From Rathayibacter sp. VKM Ac-2856 (GTDB lineage: Bacteria > Actinomycetota > Actinomycetes > Actinomycetales > Microbacteriaceae): DNA of 64,000 bases. Shown here piece after piece: positions 1 to 9,000 of the stretch. Numbering within the stretch: the first letter of the stretch is position 1; every line of letters starts with the position of its first letter. A program made the position numbers and the translations under genes. Under the pieces are notes generated by a model. That model was not told where the DNA came from. It made no database searches and saw only the letters and a list, made by a program, of their open reading frames with translations. The stretch covers positions 124,001 through 188,000 of the forward strand of contig NZ_JABMLF010000004.1 in assembly GCF_013205055.1 (NCBI RefSeq), read 5' to 3'.

Positions 1-439
1 CTACCGGCACCGCCGCCAGGATCCTCGTGAGGTGACGGTCCGCGCCGGACTGCCGACGACGACGATCGAGCGGACGATCGCCGACCTCCTCGACGACCGC
101 GAGGACGTCAGCCTGGTCGCCGACGTCCTGGCCGACGCCGTGCGGCACGCAGCCGTCGACCTCGAGCACCTCACGACGCTGCTCGCTCCCCTCGCCGCAC
201 GCCACGGCCACCCGAGGAACGACGGCGCGAGCCTGCTCCAGCACCTCCTCGAGCTGGGCGACGTCGACCTCGCCAGCCAGCTGCGCCGCCTGGGCGCCAG
301 TCCGTCCTGGCGGGAGAGCGCCACCCGCAACACCCTCGTGCAGCTCCAGCAGACGATCTCGGAGCTGCAGCAGGTCGAGTCGGTCGACGCGAGAGACACC
401 CCACAGACTCGAGGAGAGAGCGGGTCGGGAGACCGGTGA
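1..439 (+). CDS. AbiEi-like antitoxin/regulator protein, 3' part only
   Basis: The open frame is already running at the left edge (codons in phase with base 2) and stops with TGA at 437-439, so this is the C-terminal part of a longer gene. The visible residues include GLPTTTIERTIADLL and a helical tail with several Leu-rich stretches. That block matches the C-terminal half of proteins annotated as type IV toxin-antitoxin AbiEi-family antitoxin domain proteins, which are common in Actinobacteria and often stand alone without AbiEii. The N-terminal winged helix would lie outside the window, and no AbiEii partner is visible. The 30 or so C-terminal residues look low-complexity and may be strain specific. 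A regulatory role is inferred from the family. Confidence 0.6.
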   Translation, partial: YRHRRQDPREVTVRAGLPTTTIERTIADLLDDREDVSLVADVLADAVRHAAVDLEHLTTLLAPLAARHGHPRNDGASLLQHLLELGDVDLASQLRRLGASPSWRESATRNTLVQLQQTISELQQVESVDARDTPQTRGESGSGDR

Positions 440-476
440 CACGTCGAAGCGACGACCCACCGGCCGTCCCCCGCCC

Positions 477-3400
477 CTACCCCTTCGCCTGGAAGTAGAC
501 GTCCACGAAGTAGTTCGTGGAGTTGTACGACGACGAGGGCATGACTCCCCCGGACCCGTAGCGGTACACGCCGTTATCGCCGGACGCCGTGGTCAGGGCA
601 CCGTTCGTGACGGGTGACGCGAGGCCGGCGCCGGTGGCCGCGTAGTAGCCCGCCGGGGCGAGGTACGAGACCGTGTAGCGCGCGCCCGGCACGAGCTCGA
701 CCGGTGTCTCGAAGGCGGCGCTCTGCCAGCCGGTCGCGGTCTCGCCGGTGAAGGTCACCTGCGCGATCCGCGTGCCGGAGGCGTCCCAGAGCGAGCCGAC
801 GTGGGTGCCGGTGTTGCGGGAGCCCTTGTAGAAGGCGATGCCGGTGGCGCTGCCCGCGGCGGAGGCGGTGAAGGCCATCCCCACCTCGACCGAGGACGAG
901 TCCTCGACGGACGCGCTCGCGGGGGTCGCGTCGGCGAACAGGCGCGTGCCGGTCGCGGTCGGCGTGGGCGTGGGCGTCGGCGTGGGCGTCGCGGACGGCG
1001 TGAACGACACGTCGACCAGGTAGTTCGTGCTTGAACGCTGCCCGGCGAAGCCGCCGTCGTAGGTGTACGCGCCGGAGTCGCTCGCCGTGACGAGCGGGCC
1101 GCGCGTGGATCCGGAGCCGAAGCCGTTGATCGTGGCGGAGTAGCTGCCGGTGGTCGTCGTGTAGGCGGCGACGTAGTCGGTGCCGGCCGTCACGGCGACG
1201 GGGGCCGCGAAGGCGACCTCCTGCCAGCCGTTCGTGCTCTCGCCGACGAAGGTGGCGCGGCCGATCTCGGCGCCGGTGTCGGCGTTCGAGAGGGTGCCGA
1301 CGTGGGTGCCGGTGTTGCCGGGGCCCTTGTAGAAGCGGAGCGAGGTGACCGTGCCGTCGACGAGCGGGGCGAAGCGGACGCCGAGCGTGACCGGGGTGCC
1401 CTCGGCGACCTGGGCGATCCCGGGGGTCGTCGAGTCGTCGAAGAGGCGGCAGGGGCAGGTGCCGACGACCGCGTTCGGCGCCTGGGTGGTGAAGGTCCAG
1501 CTGCCGCCGGCGGTGACCGCTCCGCCGCCGGTCGCGGTGCCGGCGAGGGTGGCGGTGTAGCCGGTGGTCGCGGCGAGCGGGGCGCTCGGCGTGAACACGG
1601 CGGTGCGGGTGGTGGCGTTGTAGGCGGTGGTGCCCGCGACGCTCGCGCCCGCCGCGGTCTTCAGCGTCATCGCGACCGTGCTCGCCGTCACCGCCTTGGA
1701 GAAGACGGCCGACACGGTCGTCGACGGCGCGACGCTCGAGGAGCCGGCCAGCGGGGTCTGCGAGGAGACGCTGAGCGGCGTCGCGTCGACCGTGTTGTAG
1801 ACGGCGTCGACGTAGTAGTTGTTGGCGCGGTAGCTGTCGGTCGGGAAGCCGCCGGTGGTGCTGTAGACCCCGGCGGGCGCGGCGCCGAAGCCGCCGGCGA
1901 CCTTGAGCGGGGCGGCGTCGGAGCCGGCGCTCGCGAAGAACCAGTCCGAGGCGGAGTAGTGGCCGGTCGGGGTCGTGTACGCGACGACGTAGGTGGTGCC
2001 GGCCGTGACGGCGACGGGCGCAGCGAACGTGGCGGTCTGCCAGCCGCTGGCCGTCTCGTTCTGGAAGGCGACGGTGGCGAGCTGGCGGCCGTCGACGCTC
2101 CAGAGCGCGCCGGTGTGGGCGCCGGTGTTGGCCGCGCTCTTGAAGAAGCGGACGCCCTGGATGAAGCCGTCGGCGGTGGGGGTGAAGCGCAGGCCGAGCG
2201 TCGCGGATCCGGAGTCGCCGGAGTCCGCGGTCCTCGGCACCTCGGCGCCGAAGACGCTCGCCGTGCCGGTGATGGTGACGGCTCGGCTCGTGACGGGCCC
2301 GATGTTCGCGCTGTCGTCGACGGCGCGCACCCGGATCGTGCCGGTGCCGGTGCCGTGCTGGACGTAGCTGTACGTCCAGGACGTGGTGCCCGACGCGGGG
2401 TGCCAGGTGGCGCCGTCGGTCGAGACCTCGACGCCGGCGACCCGGCCGGCGGAGTCGTAGGCGGTGCCCGAGACGGTGACGCTGCTGCCGTTGGCCTTGC
2501 TGCTCGCGCCGGAGGGGTTCGTGACCGAGACGGTCGGGCCCGCGGTGTCGGTGCTCTTCGTCGCGGCGCGCAGGCCGGTCATCAGCGTGGTCGGCTGCAC
2601 GCCCATGTCGGCGAAGAGGTTCACCTGCGCCTGCTGCATCCGGACGTCGGCGGGGGCGCCGTCGCCGTCGTGCTCCTGGTCGAGGCCCCAGGTCCACTGG
2701 ACGGAGCCGGCCGAGAAGACGAGTGCGCCGCTGGCCGCCTTGTAGAGGGTGAGGTTGTGCCGGGTGGTGCCGGGCAGGACGGTGGTGCCGAAGTCCTGCA
2801 GGTACTCGGCGACCGGGCCGGTCGTCGTCGAGAGGCGGACGAGGCCCGGCGGGCGGGCGCCGTTGTCGACGTCCTCGTTCGACTCGTAGCCGATGGTGTG
2901 CGGGGCGAGCGCGGCGCTGGTGCCGGTGGCGAGGCTCGTGAGCGTGGTGTTGCGCCAGAGCCGCAGCTTGCCCTCCAGCGCGCTGACCGTCACGGGCAGG
3001 TCGGAGTAGTTGACCATGTAGAGCGTGCCGGCGAGGGAGTTCTCGGGACGGCCGCCGCCGTTCGCGACGGAGGCGAAGCGCGGGTCGCGCCAGGTGCCGG
3101 TGGACTCGGTCGCGGGGTCGGTCTTCGCGTTCGCCCAGGTCTCCTTGTAGGTGACGACGGTGCGGTAGGCGGCGCCGCCGGTGGTCGGCGAGGGCTCGTA
3201 GCGGGTGCGCCAGTAGTTCTCGTTGCCGGAGAGGAACTGCAGGTTCACGCCGGCGTCGCGCGCGGCGGTGACGTTCGCGCGCTGGGCGCCGGACCAGTAC
3301 TCGTCGTGGCCGACGGAGAGGAAGCTGCGGTGCTGCTTCAGCGCCGAGCCGAAGCGGTCGGTGTCGATGCCGCTGAAGTAGCTGACGTCGTAGCCGTTGC

Positions 3401-4262
3401 GCTCGAGGAAGCGGACCAGCGGGTACTCGTTGGCGAAGTAGAAGTCGCGGCCCTGGTTGTCGCCGCGGGTGGTGACGGGGCGGTTGTAGCTGAGCTTGTA
3501 GGCGCGGCCATTGGCGCCGCCGCTGTAGAAGTTGGAGCCGCCGTAGGTGTTGTAGGCCTGCCAGGAGGTGTCGGAGGTCTGGAAGAGGACGGCCGAGGTG
3601 CTGGCGGTGTCGCGCACGACGAAGGTGATGTGGCTCCGGCCGCCGGTGTCGGCGCGGGTGAGCAGGGCGACGTAGACGCCGGAGACGGCGGTGCTCGGCA
3701 CGTCCCAGCCGGCGGAGACGGCCCAGGTGCCGCAGTCGTAGAGCTCCGTGGTGACGTCGGAGAGGCACTCGGGCTGCGTCTGCGGGAGGGCGGCGCTGCG
3801 GGTGACGGAGGTGATCAGCCGCGCGCCCTTCCCGGCGTACCAGCCGGTGCGGTAGATGTCGATCGAGTAGGCGGCGGCGTCGGTGTCGATCTTGAAGTCG
3901 ATCCGCTTGCCGACGTTCACGCTGACGTCGGTGGAGTAGCCCTGGATCGACGGGTCGCCGGCGCCGGTGACGTCCCAGACCGACGGGTCCGCGCCCGGGC
4001 GCGAGTTCTCGCAGACGATGGCGTTCTGCCCGGTCGCGCACGGGGTCTCGGCGCTCGCGGTGGGCACGACGACGCCGACGACGACGAGGGCGAGCGCGGC
4101 GGCGGCGGCGAGGAGCGAGGCGCGGACGCGGCCGCGGCCGCGGCGAGCGTGCGGGTGTGGTGCGCTCGGGTGGGTGGCTCGCGGGCGGGGGGCTCGCGCG
4201 CGGAGTGCGATCGGGCGTCGTGCGGATCGCAGGGGGGAGCGCGGGGTGGAGTCGGGGTCCAT
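477..4262 (-). CDS. Secreted N,N-dimethylformamidase-beta-like protein with three DUF4082 domains
   Basis: The start is placed at the ATG at 4262, which has GAAAGG eight bases upstream; the frame stays open for about 230 bases further without a better site. The product is about 1261 residues. An Arg-rich N-terminus leads into a hydrophobic segment ending PTASA, a Sec or Tat-like signal. A domain of about 500 residues follows that resembles the large-subunit C-terminal domain of N,N-dimethylformamidase (motifs VGHDEYWSGAQR and FLSGNENYWRTRYE). After it come a bacterial Ig-like domain, DUF4082, an SbsA-type Ig domain, DUF4082, a Thr-Pro linker (TPTPTPTPTPT) and a third DUF4082. Proteins of this layout sit next to exopolysaccharide or glycan genes in many Actinobacteria, but their substrate is unknown to me. 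It is probably secreted and carbohydrate-binding. The amidase activity itself is not established. Confidence 0.85.
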   Translation of the reverse strand: MDPDSTPRSPLRSARRPIALRARAPRPRATHPSAPHPHARRGRGRVRASLLAAAAALALVVVGVVVPTASAETPCATGQNAIVCENSRPGADPSVWDVTGAGDPSIQGYSTDVSVNVGKRIDFKIDTDAAAYSIDIYRTGWYAGKGARLITSVTRSAALPQTQPECLSDVTTELYDCGTWAVSAGWDVPSTAVSGVYVALLTRADTGGRSHITFVVRDTASTSAVLFQTSDTSWQAYNTYGGSNFYSGGANGRAYKLSYNRPVTTRGDNQGRDFYFANEYPLVRFLERNGYDVSYFSGIDTDRFGSALKQHRSFLSVGHDEYWSGAQRANVTAARDAGVNLQFLSGNENYWRTRYEPSPTTGGAAYRTVVTYKETWANAKTDPATESTGTWRDPRFASVANGGGRPENSLAGTLYMVNYSDLPVTVSALEGKLRLWRNTTLTSLATGTSAALAPHTIGYESNEDVDNGARPPGLVRLSTTTGPVAEYLQDFGTTVLPGTTRHNLTLYKAASGALVFSAGSVQWTWGLDQEHDGDGAPADVRMQQAQVNLFADMGVQPTTLMTGLRAATKSTDTAGPTVSVTNPSGASSKANGSSVTVSGTAYDSAGRVAGVEVSTDGATWHPASGTTSWTYSYVQHGTGTGTIRVRAVDDSANIGPVTSRAVTITGTASVFGAEVPRTADSGDSGSATLGLRFTPTADGFIQGVRFFKSAANTGAHTGALWSVDGRQLATVAFQNETASGWQTATFAAPVAVTAGTTYVVAYTTPTGHYSASDWFFASAGSDAAPLKVAGGFGAAPAGVYSTTGGFPTDSYRANNYYVDAVYNTVDATPLSVSSQTPLAGSSSVAPSTTVSAVFSKAVTASTVAMTLKTAAGASVAGTTAYNATTRTAVFTPSAPLAATTGYTATLAGTATGGGAVTAGGSWTFTTQAPNAVVGTCPCRLFDDSTTPGIAQVAEGTPVTLGVRFAPLVDGTVTSLRFYKGPGNTGTHVGTLSNADTGAEIGRATFVGESTNGWQEVAFAAPVAVTAGTDYVAAYTTTTGSYSATINGFGSGSTRGPLVTASDSGAYTYDGGFAGQRSSTNYLVDVSFTPSATPTPTPTPTPTATGTRLFADATPASASVEDSSSVEVGMAFTASAAGSATGIAFYKGSRNTGTHVGSLWDASGTRIAQVTFTGETATGWQSAAFETPVELVPGARYTVSYLAPAGYYAATGAGLASPVTNGALTTASGDNGVYRYGSGGVMPSSSYNSTNYFVDVYFQAKG

Positions 4263-4564
4263 CGGGGACGCCTTTCGGGTTCTTCGTTCCCGCGCCGGGT
4301 CACGCGGGAGCCGGCGTCGCGGCCGCGTCCGGGGACGCGCCGAGCCCGGGTCCCACGGGGGTCCTGCCGCTCCCCCGCCAGGATCGGGGAAGAAGGGGAC
4401 GCCGGGCGGGAGGTCCGGGATGCCGAGCGTCTCGACGCTAGCGGACCGGCGCCTCCGGAAGGGCCTCGATCGGGCAACGATTCGCGCCAACGGGCCCCAC
4501 TCCGGGTGCGGAGCCTCCTCCTGTCACCAGCACGAGGACGCCACGCGCACCTCCAGGCGGCGCA
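4263..4564. other. Non-coding upstream region of the DUF4082 gene
   Basis: This stretch holds the Shine-Dalgarno of the minus-strand gene (near 4270) and presumably its promoter. I see no convincing sigma-70 hexamers, no RNA gene and no coding frame with normal codon bias. Frames that read through it on both strands are side effects of the high GC content. Confidence 0.4.
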
Positions 4565-4790
4565 GCCCGCTGCGCGAGTGGACCCGGACCGGGCTCCGGC
4601 CCACGCGCAGGCCCCGCTGCGCGTCCACTCGCGCGAGCCGACCCCGCCGAGTGGACGCGAACGGGGGCCTGCTCGGGGCGCGGGGCCCGTCGCGGGTCCG
4701 CTCGGGGATCCGCGCTGGTCGCGCAGCCGTGGAGCAGGCTCGCCGGGTCGATCGAGCAGCCCGCGGAGCGCGGCGTATCGAGATCCGCGG
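4565..4790. repeat. Composite intergenic repeat, copy 1 (GTCCACTCG hairpin unit plus half palindrome)
   Basis: It contains GTCCACTCG at 4623-4631 and its inverse CGAGTGGAC at 4648-4656, with a further CGAGTGGAC at 4575-4583. The surroundings match three other intergenic regions of this window (around 30.7, 33.9 and 35.1 kb). From about 4750 it runs into a half copy of the window's common palindromic repeat (GAGCAGCCCGCGGAGCG, then GTATCGAGATC). No coding function is apparent. Confidence 0.7.
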
Positions 4791-4795
4791 GCGGA

Positions 4796-4876
4796 GCTCC
4801 GCACAACATCAGCTGAGACGGGGTGGCCTCCTCTGACAGCCGAGGCCACCCCTTCTCAGCTGACGTTGTGCGGAGC
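4796..4876. repeat. Long near-perfect inverted repeat (35-base arms)
   Basis: The left arm 4796-4830 and right arm 4842-4876 are reverse complements at 33 of 35 positions, separated by an 11-base loop. The ends read GCTCCGCACAAC and GTTGTGCGGAGC, and the inner part carries TCAGCTGAGA and GGGGTGGCCTC. It lies 200 bases from the nearest gene end, has no T-run and no coding content. It could be a miniature inverted-repeat element, a structured RNA or a very stable terminator. The two mismatches, if conserved as G.T or compensated elsewhere, would favour RNA. Confidence 0.75.
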
Positions 4877-4947
4877 CCGACGTGCTGATGCGGTCACGCA
4901 GCCCCCAGGCACGCGGGCAGAAGCGCCTGCGGGACGCCGCCCCCTCA

Positions 4948-5044
4948 TGCTGATCGAGTAGGCCGCGGAGCGGACGTATCGAGATCCACGTGTGCAGGCG
5001 GGTGGGTCTCGATCCGCCGCCGGGGCGGCTACTCGACCAGCATG
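4948..5044. repeat. Intergenic palindromic repeat, full copy 1
   Basis: The element opens CATGCTGATCGAGTAGGCC, passes through GTATCGAGATCCACGTG, then mirrors itself as GTGGGTCTCGAT and closes CTACTCGACCAGCATG. It is about 97 bases long and lies between the long inverted repeat and the 3' end of the small secreted-protein gene. The same element recurs at 12.8, 30.5, 33.7 and 35.2 kb. Families like this are widespread between genes in Microbacteriaceae. Confidence 0.8.
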
Positions 5045-5081
5045 GGTGCGGGCGCCGGAGGCGGCCACTCCGCCGATGGGG

Positions 5082-5720
5082 TCACTCGAAGAGGGAGAGG
5101 GTGAGGGTGGAGCTGTAGTCGCCCGCGTCGACCGTGGTCGGCGTCTTGAGGGTCAGGGCCGCGTTCGCGGTCCAGGAGCCCTCCTCGGCGACGCCGGCCG
5201 AGTCGTTGGTGATGGCGAGCAGCTCCTGGTCGACCAGGCCGACTCCGTCCGGGCCGCCGTCGATGGCGGTGTCGACGACGTCGCCCTCCGCGACGAGGCC
5301 GGACTCACCGCCGTCGATCAGGTTCGGGGCCCAGCCGAGGTTCTCCGCGCCGATGATGTCGCCGGTCGAGGAGGTGAAGTCGCTGGCGGTGCCGAGGACG
5401 TACCAGCCGGCGCCGGCCGGGATGTCGGCGGCGTCGCGGGTGTCCGTCACCGTCACGGTCGGCAGCGTGCCGGTGAACTGCCGGATCACTCCCGTGGAGC
5501 CGTTCTCGGTCAGCGCCGTCGCGTCGCTGGCGACGGTCATCGACAGCGAGCCCGGCGAGGTCAGCGGCGCGATCTGCACGTTCACGTCGACGTCGTCGTT
5601 GCCGAGCTCGGCCTCGTCGGCGAAGGCGGTGCCGGCGACGCCGAGCAGGAGCAGGCCACCGGCGAGGCCGGCGGTCCCGCGGGCGAGGAGGGGGCGGATC
5701 CGGGTGGAGCGGGTGGTCAT
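5082..5720 (-). CDS. Small secreted protein, WxL-domain-like
   Basis: The ATG at 5720 is preceded by GGAGAA eight bases upstream; an in-frame ATG at 5750 has no such site. The product is about 212 residues. An N-terminal signal peptide (hydrophobic GTAGLAGGLLLLGVAGTAFA) is followed by an all-beta-looking, Asp-rich domain. The C-terminal pattern WTANAALTLKTPTTVDAGDY then STLTLSLF resembles the end of WxL cell-surface domains, in which a Trp motif and a final beta strand mediate wall association. The match is by eye and moderate. It is divergent from the GH59-like glycosidase gene with about 325 bases between, so both could share control. It may be a wall-bound or secreted accessory protein. 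Confidence 0.65.
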   Translation of the reverse strand: MTTRSTRIRPLLARGTAGLAGGLLLLGVAGTAFADEAELGNDDVDVNVQIAPLTSPGSLSMTVASDATALTENGSTGVIRQFTGTLPTVTVTDTRDAADIPAGAGWYVLGTASDFTSSTGDIIGAENLGWAPNLIDGGESGLVAEGDVVDTAIDGGPDGVGLVDQELLAITNDSAGVAEEGSWTANAALTLKTPTTVDAGDYSSTLTLSLFE

Positions 5721-6045
5721 GGCAGGGGTTCTCCGTTCTCCGGTCGGCATCGTCGCCGACTCGTCAGGACGCGTCGCGGCCGGGTATAACGATCAGAAAC
5801 GATCATCAATGACAGGCGCCGTGCGTCGCCGATCAGACTACCTCGCGGCTCCGACGAGGAGAAGACCCCCGCCGATCCGCCACTTCCGACCGTTGCGTCC
5901 GCAGAACGCCTCGGTTACGGTGACCACAGCGACTGATCTCGCTCTGCGCGTTCATGATCGAATGTGTCGGATCGCTCTCGCACTCCACCTTCAGCATCAC
6001 CCACCACTCCACTGCCACCACCCCGACTCAAAGACGAGGCGCACC
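5721..6045. promoter_or_regulatory. Divergent promoter region with direct repeat AACGATCA x2
   Basis: The gap separates the small secreted-protein gene (minus) from the GH59-like gene (plus). The octamer AACGATCA occurs at 5788-5795 and again at 5798-5805, exactly one helical turn apart. The inverse of 5785-5791 reads GTTATAC, a plausible minus-strand -10. The arrangement would put a repressor or activator over the minus-strand promoter. No other gene or RNA is seen in the gap. Confidence 0.4.
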
Positions 6046-9000
6046 ATGCTCGATCGCTCTTCCCGGCACGCTCGAGGCTCGCAGTCCGAGCCGCACACCC
6101 GCCGCCGAGGGGAGGGCGGACGGACCAGGGGCCGCGGACTCGTCGCGGCGACCGCCCTCGGCGCTCTGCTCGCGTCCGGGCTCGCGTCCGGGCTCGCACA
6201 GGCCGCGCCGGCCCAGGCCGCCCCCACCGACGTCCAGGCCGTGACGGTCACCGCGGCCGACGTCGCCGCCGCCGCGGAGAGCGTCAACGCGCTCACCTTC
6301 AAGGGCTTCGGCATCCTCTCGGCGAACTCGACCAGCGCGCTGCTGCTCGACTACAAGTCGCAGCACCCCGAGAAGTACTGGGAGCTGATCGAGACGCTCT
6401 TCGGCGGCGCGAATCCGATCATGACGACGATCAAGATCGAGATGGGCAACGACCGCAACACGTCGACCGGGCCGAACGTCGCGACGATGCGCTCGCGCGA
6501 CGAGTACCCGAACGTGCAGCGCGAGCCCGGCTTCCAGCTGGCGGCGGACGCGCAGAAGGTCGCCGAGGGCGACGTGCACGTGAGCATCCTGCGCTGGAGC
6601 CGGCCCACCTGGGTGACGAGCGACGAGGACCAGTACATCTGGTTCAAGAACACCGTCCTGGCCGCCGAGCGCGAGTACGGGATCATGGTCGACTCGATCA
6701 ACCCGGACACCAACGAGACCTCGAACCCCAACGCGGCGCTCTACAAGAAGTTCTCCACCTGGCTGCGCACCGACACGAAGGGCTACGAGGGCGCGAGCGC
6801 CGAGGACCCCAGCAACGGCTTCGCCTCGGCGGACGAGGGCGAGCGGTACCGCGCGATCCGCACGGTCGCGGCGGACACGGTCGGCACTCCCCCGACCTCC
6901 TTCGGGGACCAGCTCACCTCGACCACCGACTCCTCGCTCCGCGACGCCGTCGACGTCGTCGGCTTCCACTACGCCACCTCCGACGACGCGAACGGGAACC
7001 TGAAGAAGTTCGCGCAGACCTACGACAAGGAGATCTGGAACTCCGAGGGCCAGGCGACCTTCTCCAACTCCGCCGACCGCCCGAACAACACCAACCCCGA
7101 CGGCCAGGGCGGCACCGGGACGGAGTTCGGCGGCACCAACAGCGCGCTCGAGATGAGCAACTGGGTCACCTCCGGCTTCGCGAAGTCGCTCCGGACGCTC
7201 AACATCTTCCAGCCGGCGATCGGCTCGTTCTACGACGGCTTCCAGTACTCCTCGAAGGAGCTGGTCAGCGCCCGCGACCCGTGGTCCGGCTGGCTGTACT
7301 ACGACGGCGGCCTGGCCGCGGTCGAGCAGTACACGCAGTTCGCGCAGCTCGGCTGGGAGAACGAGGACAACACCGCCGGCGTCTGGCGCGGCATCCCCCA
7401 GGCCTCGGGCAGCGCGCTCGGCGGCGGCAACCCGCCCAGCGGCGCGCAGACCGGCGCGGTGTCGTACACGACGCTCGCCGCGCCCGACGGCTCCGACTTC
7501 TCGACGGTGATCGTCAACGACAGCGCGTTCGAGAAGACCTACGCGATCTCGGCGGAGGACCTCGACCTCGGCGACGACCGCACGATGGAGGTCTGGGAGA
7601 CCCGCGCGGCCGACGCCGGCGAGGCCTACGACGCGAACTACGTCGTGCCCGTCGAGGAGCTGTCGGCCGAGGGCGGCGTCTACACGGTGACCGTGAAGCC
7701 CTGGTCGACGGCGACGGCGACCACGCTCGACCACGCCGCGGCGAGCGCCGACGGCACCCTGACCCCGCGCGAGGGCTACGGCTCGACCCTGCCGACCGCG
7801 CCCGAGTACACCGACGCCGACGGCGGCCGCGACGTGCTCGACACCGACGCGAGCGGCGACGTCAACGGCGTCACCACCGACTCCGTCCTCTACGCGGACG
7901 ACTTCGACTACGCCGAGGCCGCGGACATCCGCTCCTACGACCCGGCGACCGGGGCGCTCGGCGACTCCGGCGAGTCCTTCCTCGACAGCCGCGGCGCGAA
8001 GGCGAAGCCCGCCGGCACGCCCGGCGTCCAGCCGGAGGACGGCGGCGCGATCCCGCGCTACACGAACGACACCAACGGCGCCTTCGAGTCCGTGGCCACC
8101 GGGGACGCGGCGCGCGATCGCGTGCTGCGCCAGCAGGTCGGCACCGGCATGAACGGCGCGGCCTGGAACGGCGGCGACCCGAAGACCACCATCGGCGACT
8201 ACCGCTGGGCGAACTACCGGGCCTCGGTCGACGTGCTCTTCGAGGACGGCGGCACCCCGTACGCGACGATCGGCGCGCGGGAGCAGGGCGGCACGGCCAA
8301 CGGCCAGAACGTCTCCGCGGCCGAGCTGCGGGTCGACGCGACGGGCGCCTGGAGCCTGCTGCGCTACGGCACCTCGGTCGCGTCGGGCACCGCCTCGGCG
8401 ACCCCGGGCGCCGCGTTCCGCACCGGGACCGGAGTGTGGAACCGGATCGCCGTGCAGGTCGCCGGCGACCGCTACACCGCGTACCTCAACGGCGTGCAGA
8501 TCGCGGCGTACACCGACCCGACGCCGCAGGCCGCGGGGCGCGTGCAGCTCGGCTCCGCGTTCACCTTCACGCAGTTCGACGACCTCGTCGTCGAGCAGGT
8601 GCCCGGATTCACTCCCTATTACTCCGGCGTCGTCGACGGCATGCACCAGACCAGCTGGAGCGACACCTCGACGCCGATCCTCGAGTTCGACGACCGGTGG
8701 ACGCACGTCAACGGCCAGGGCATGTTCGAGTGGCAGCGGACGGCCTCCAAGAGCACGGGGAAGGGCGCGGCGCTGACCTACTCCTTCACCGGGACCGGCC
8801 TCGACGTCCTCGGCAGCAACACCGGCGCAGCGACGCTGAACGTCACCGTCGACGGCGTCCGCGTGGCGACGAACGCGCCGACCTGGGCCGCGGGCAGCGA
8901 GCGCACGGCGTTCCAGCTCCGCGGACTCGCGGACGGCGAGCACACGGTGCGGCTCGAGACGGCGAACGACGGCGTCCTGAACGTCGACGCGGTCGCCGTG

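Noticed and set aside
1302-4961. Plus-strand open frame of 1219 codons opposite the DUF4082 gene
   Set aside because: It is antisense to a well-supported gene, dominated by Gly, Arg, Ala, Val and Asp as expected from high-GC third positions, and has no domain or ribosome site.
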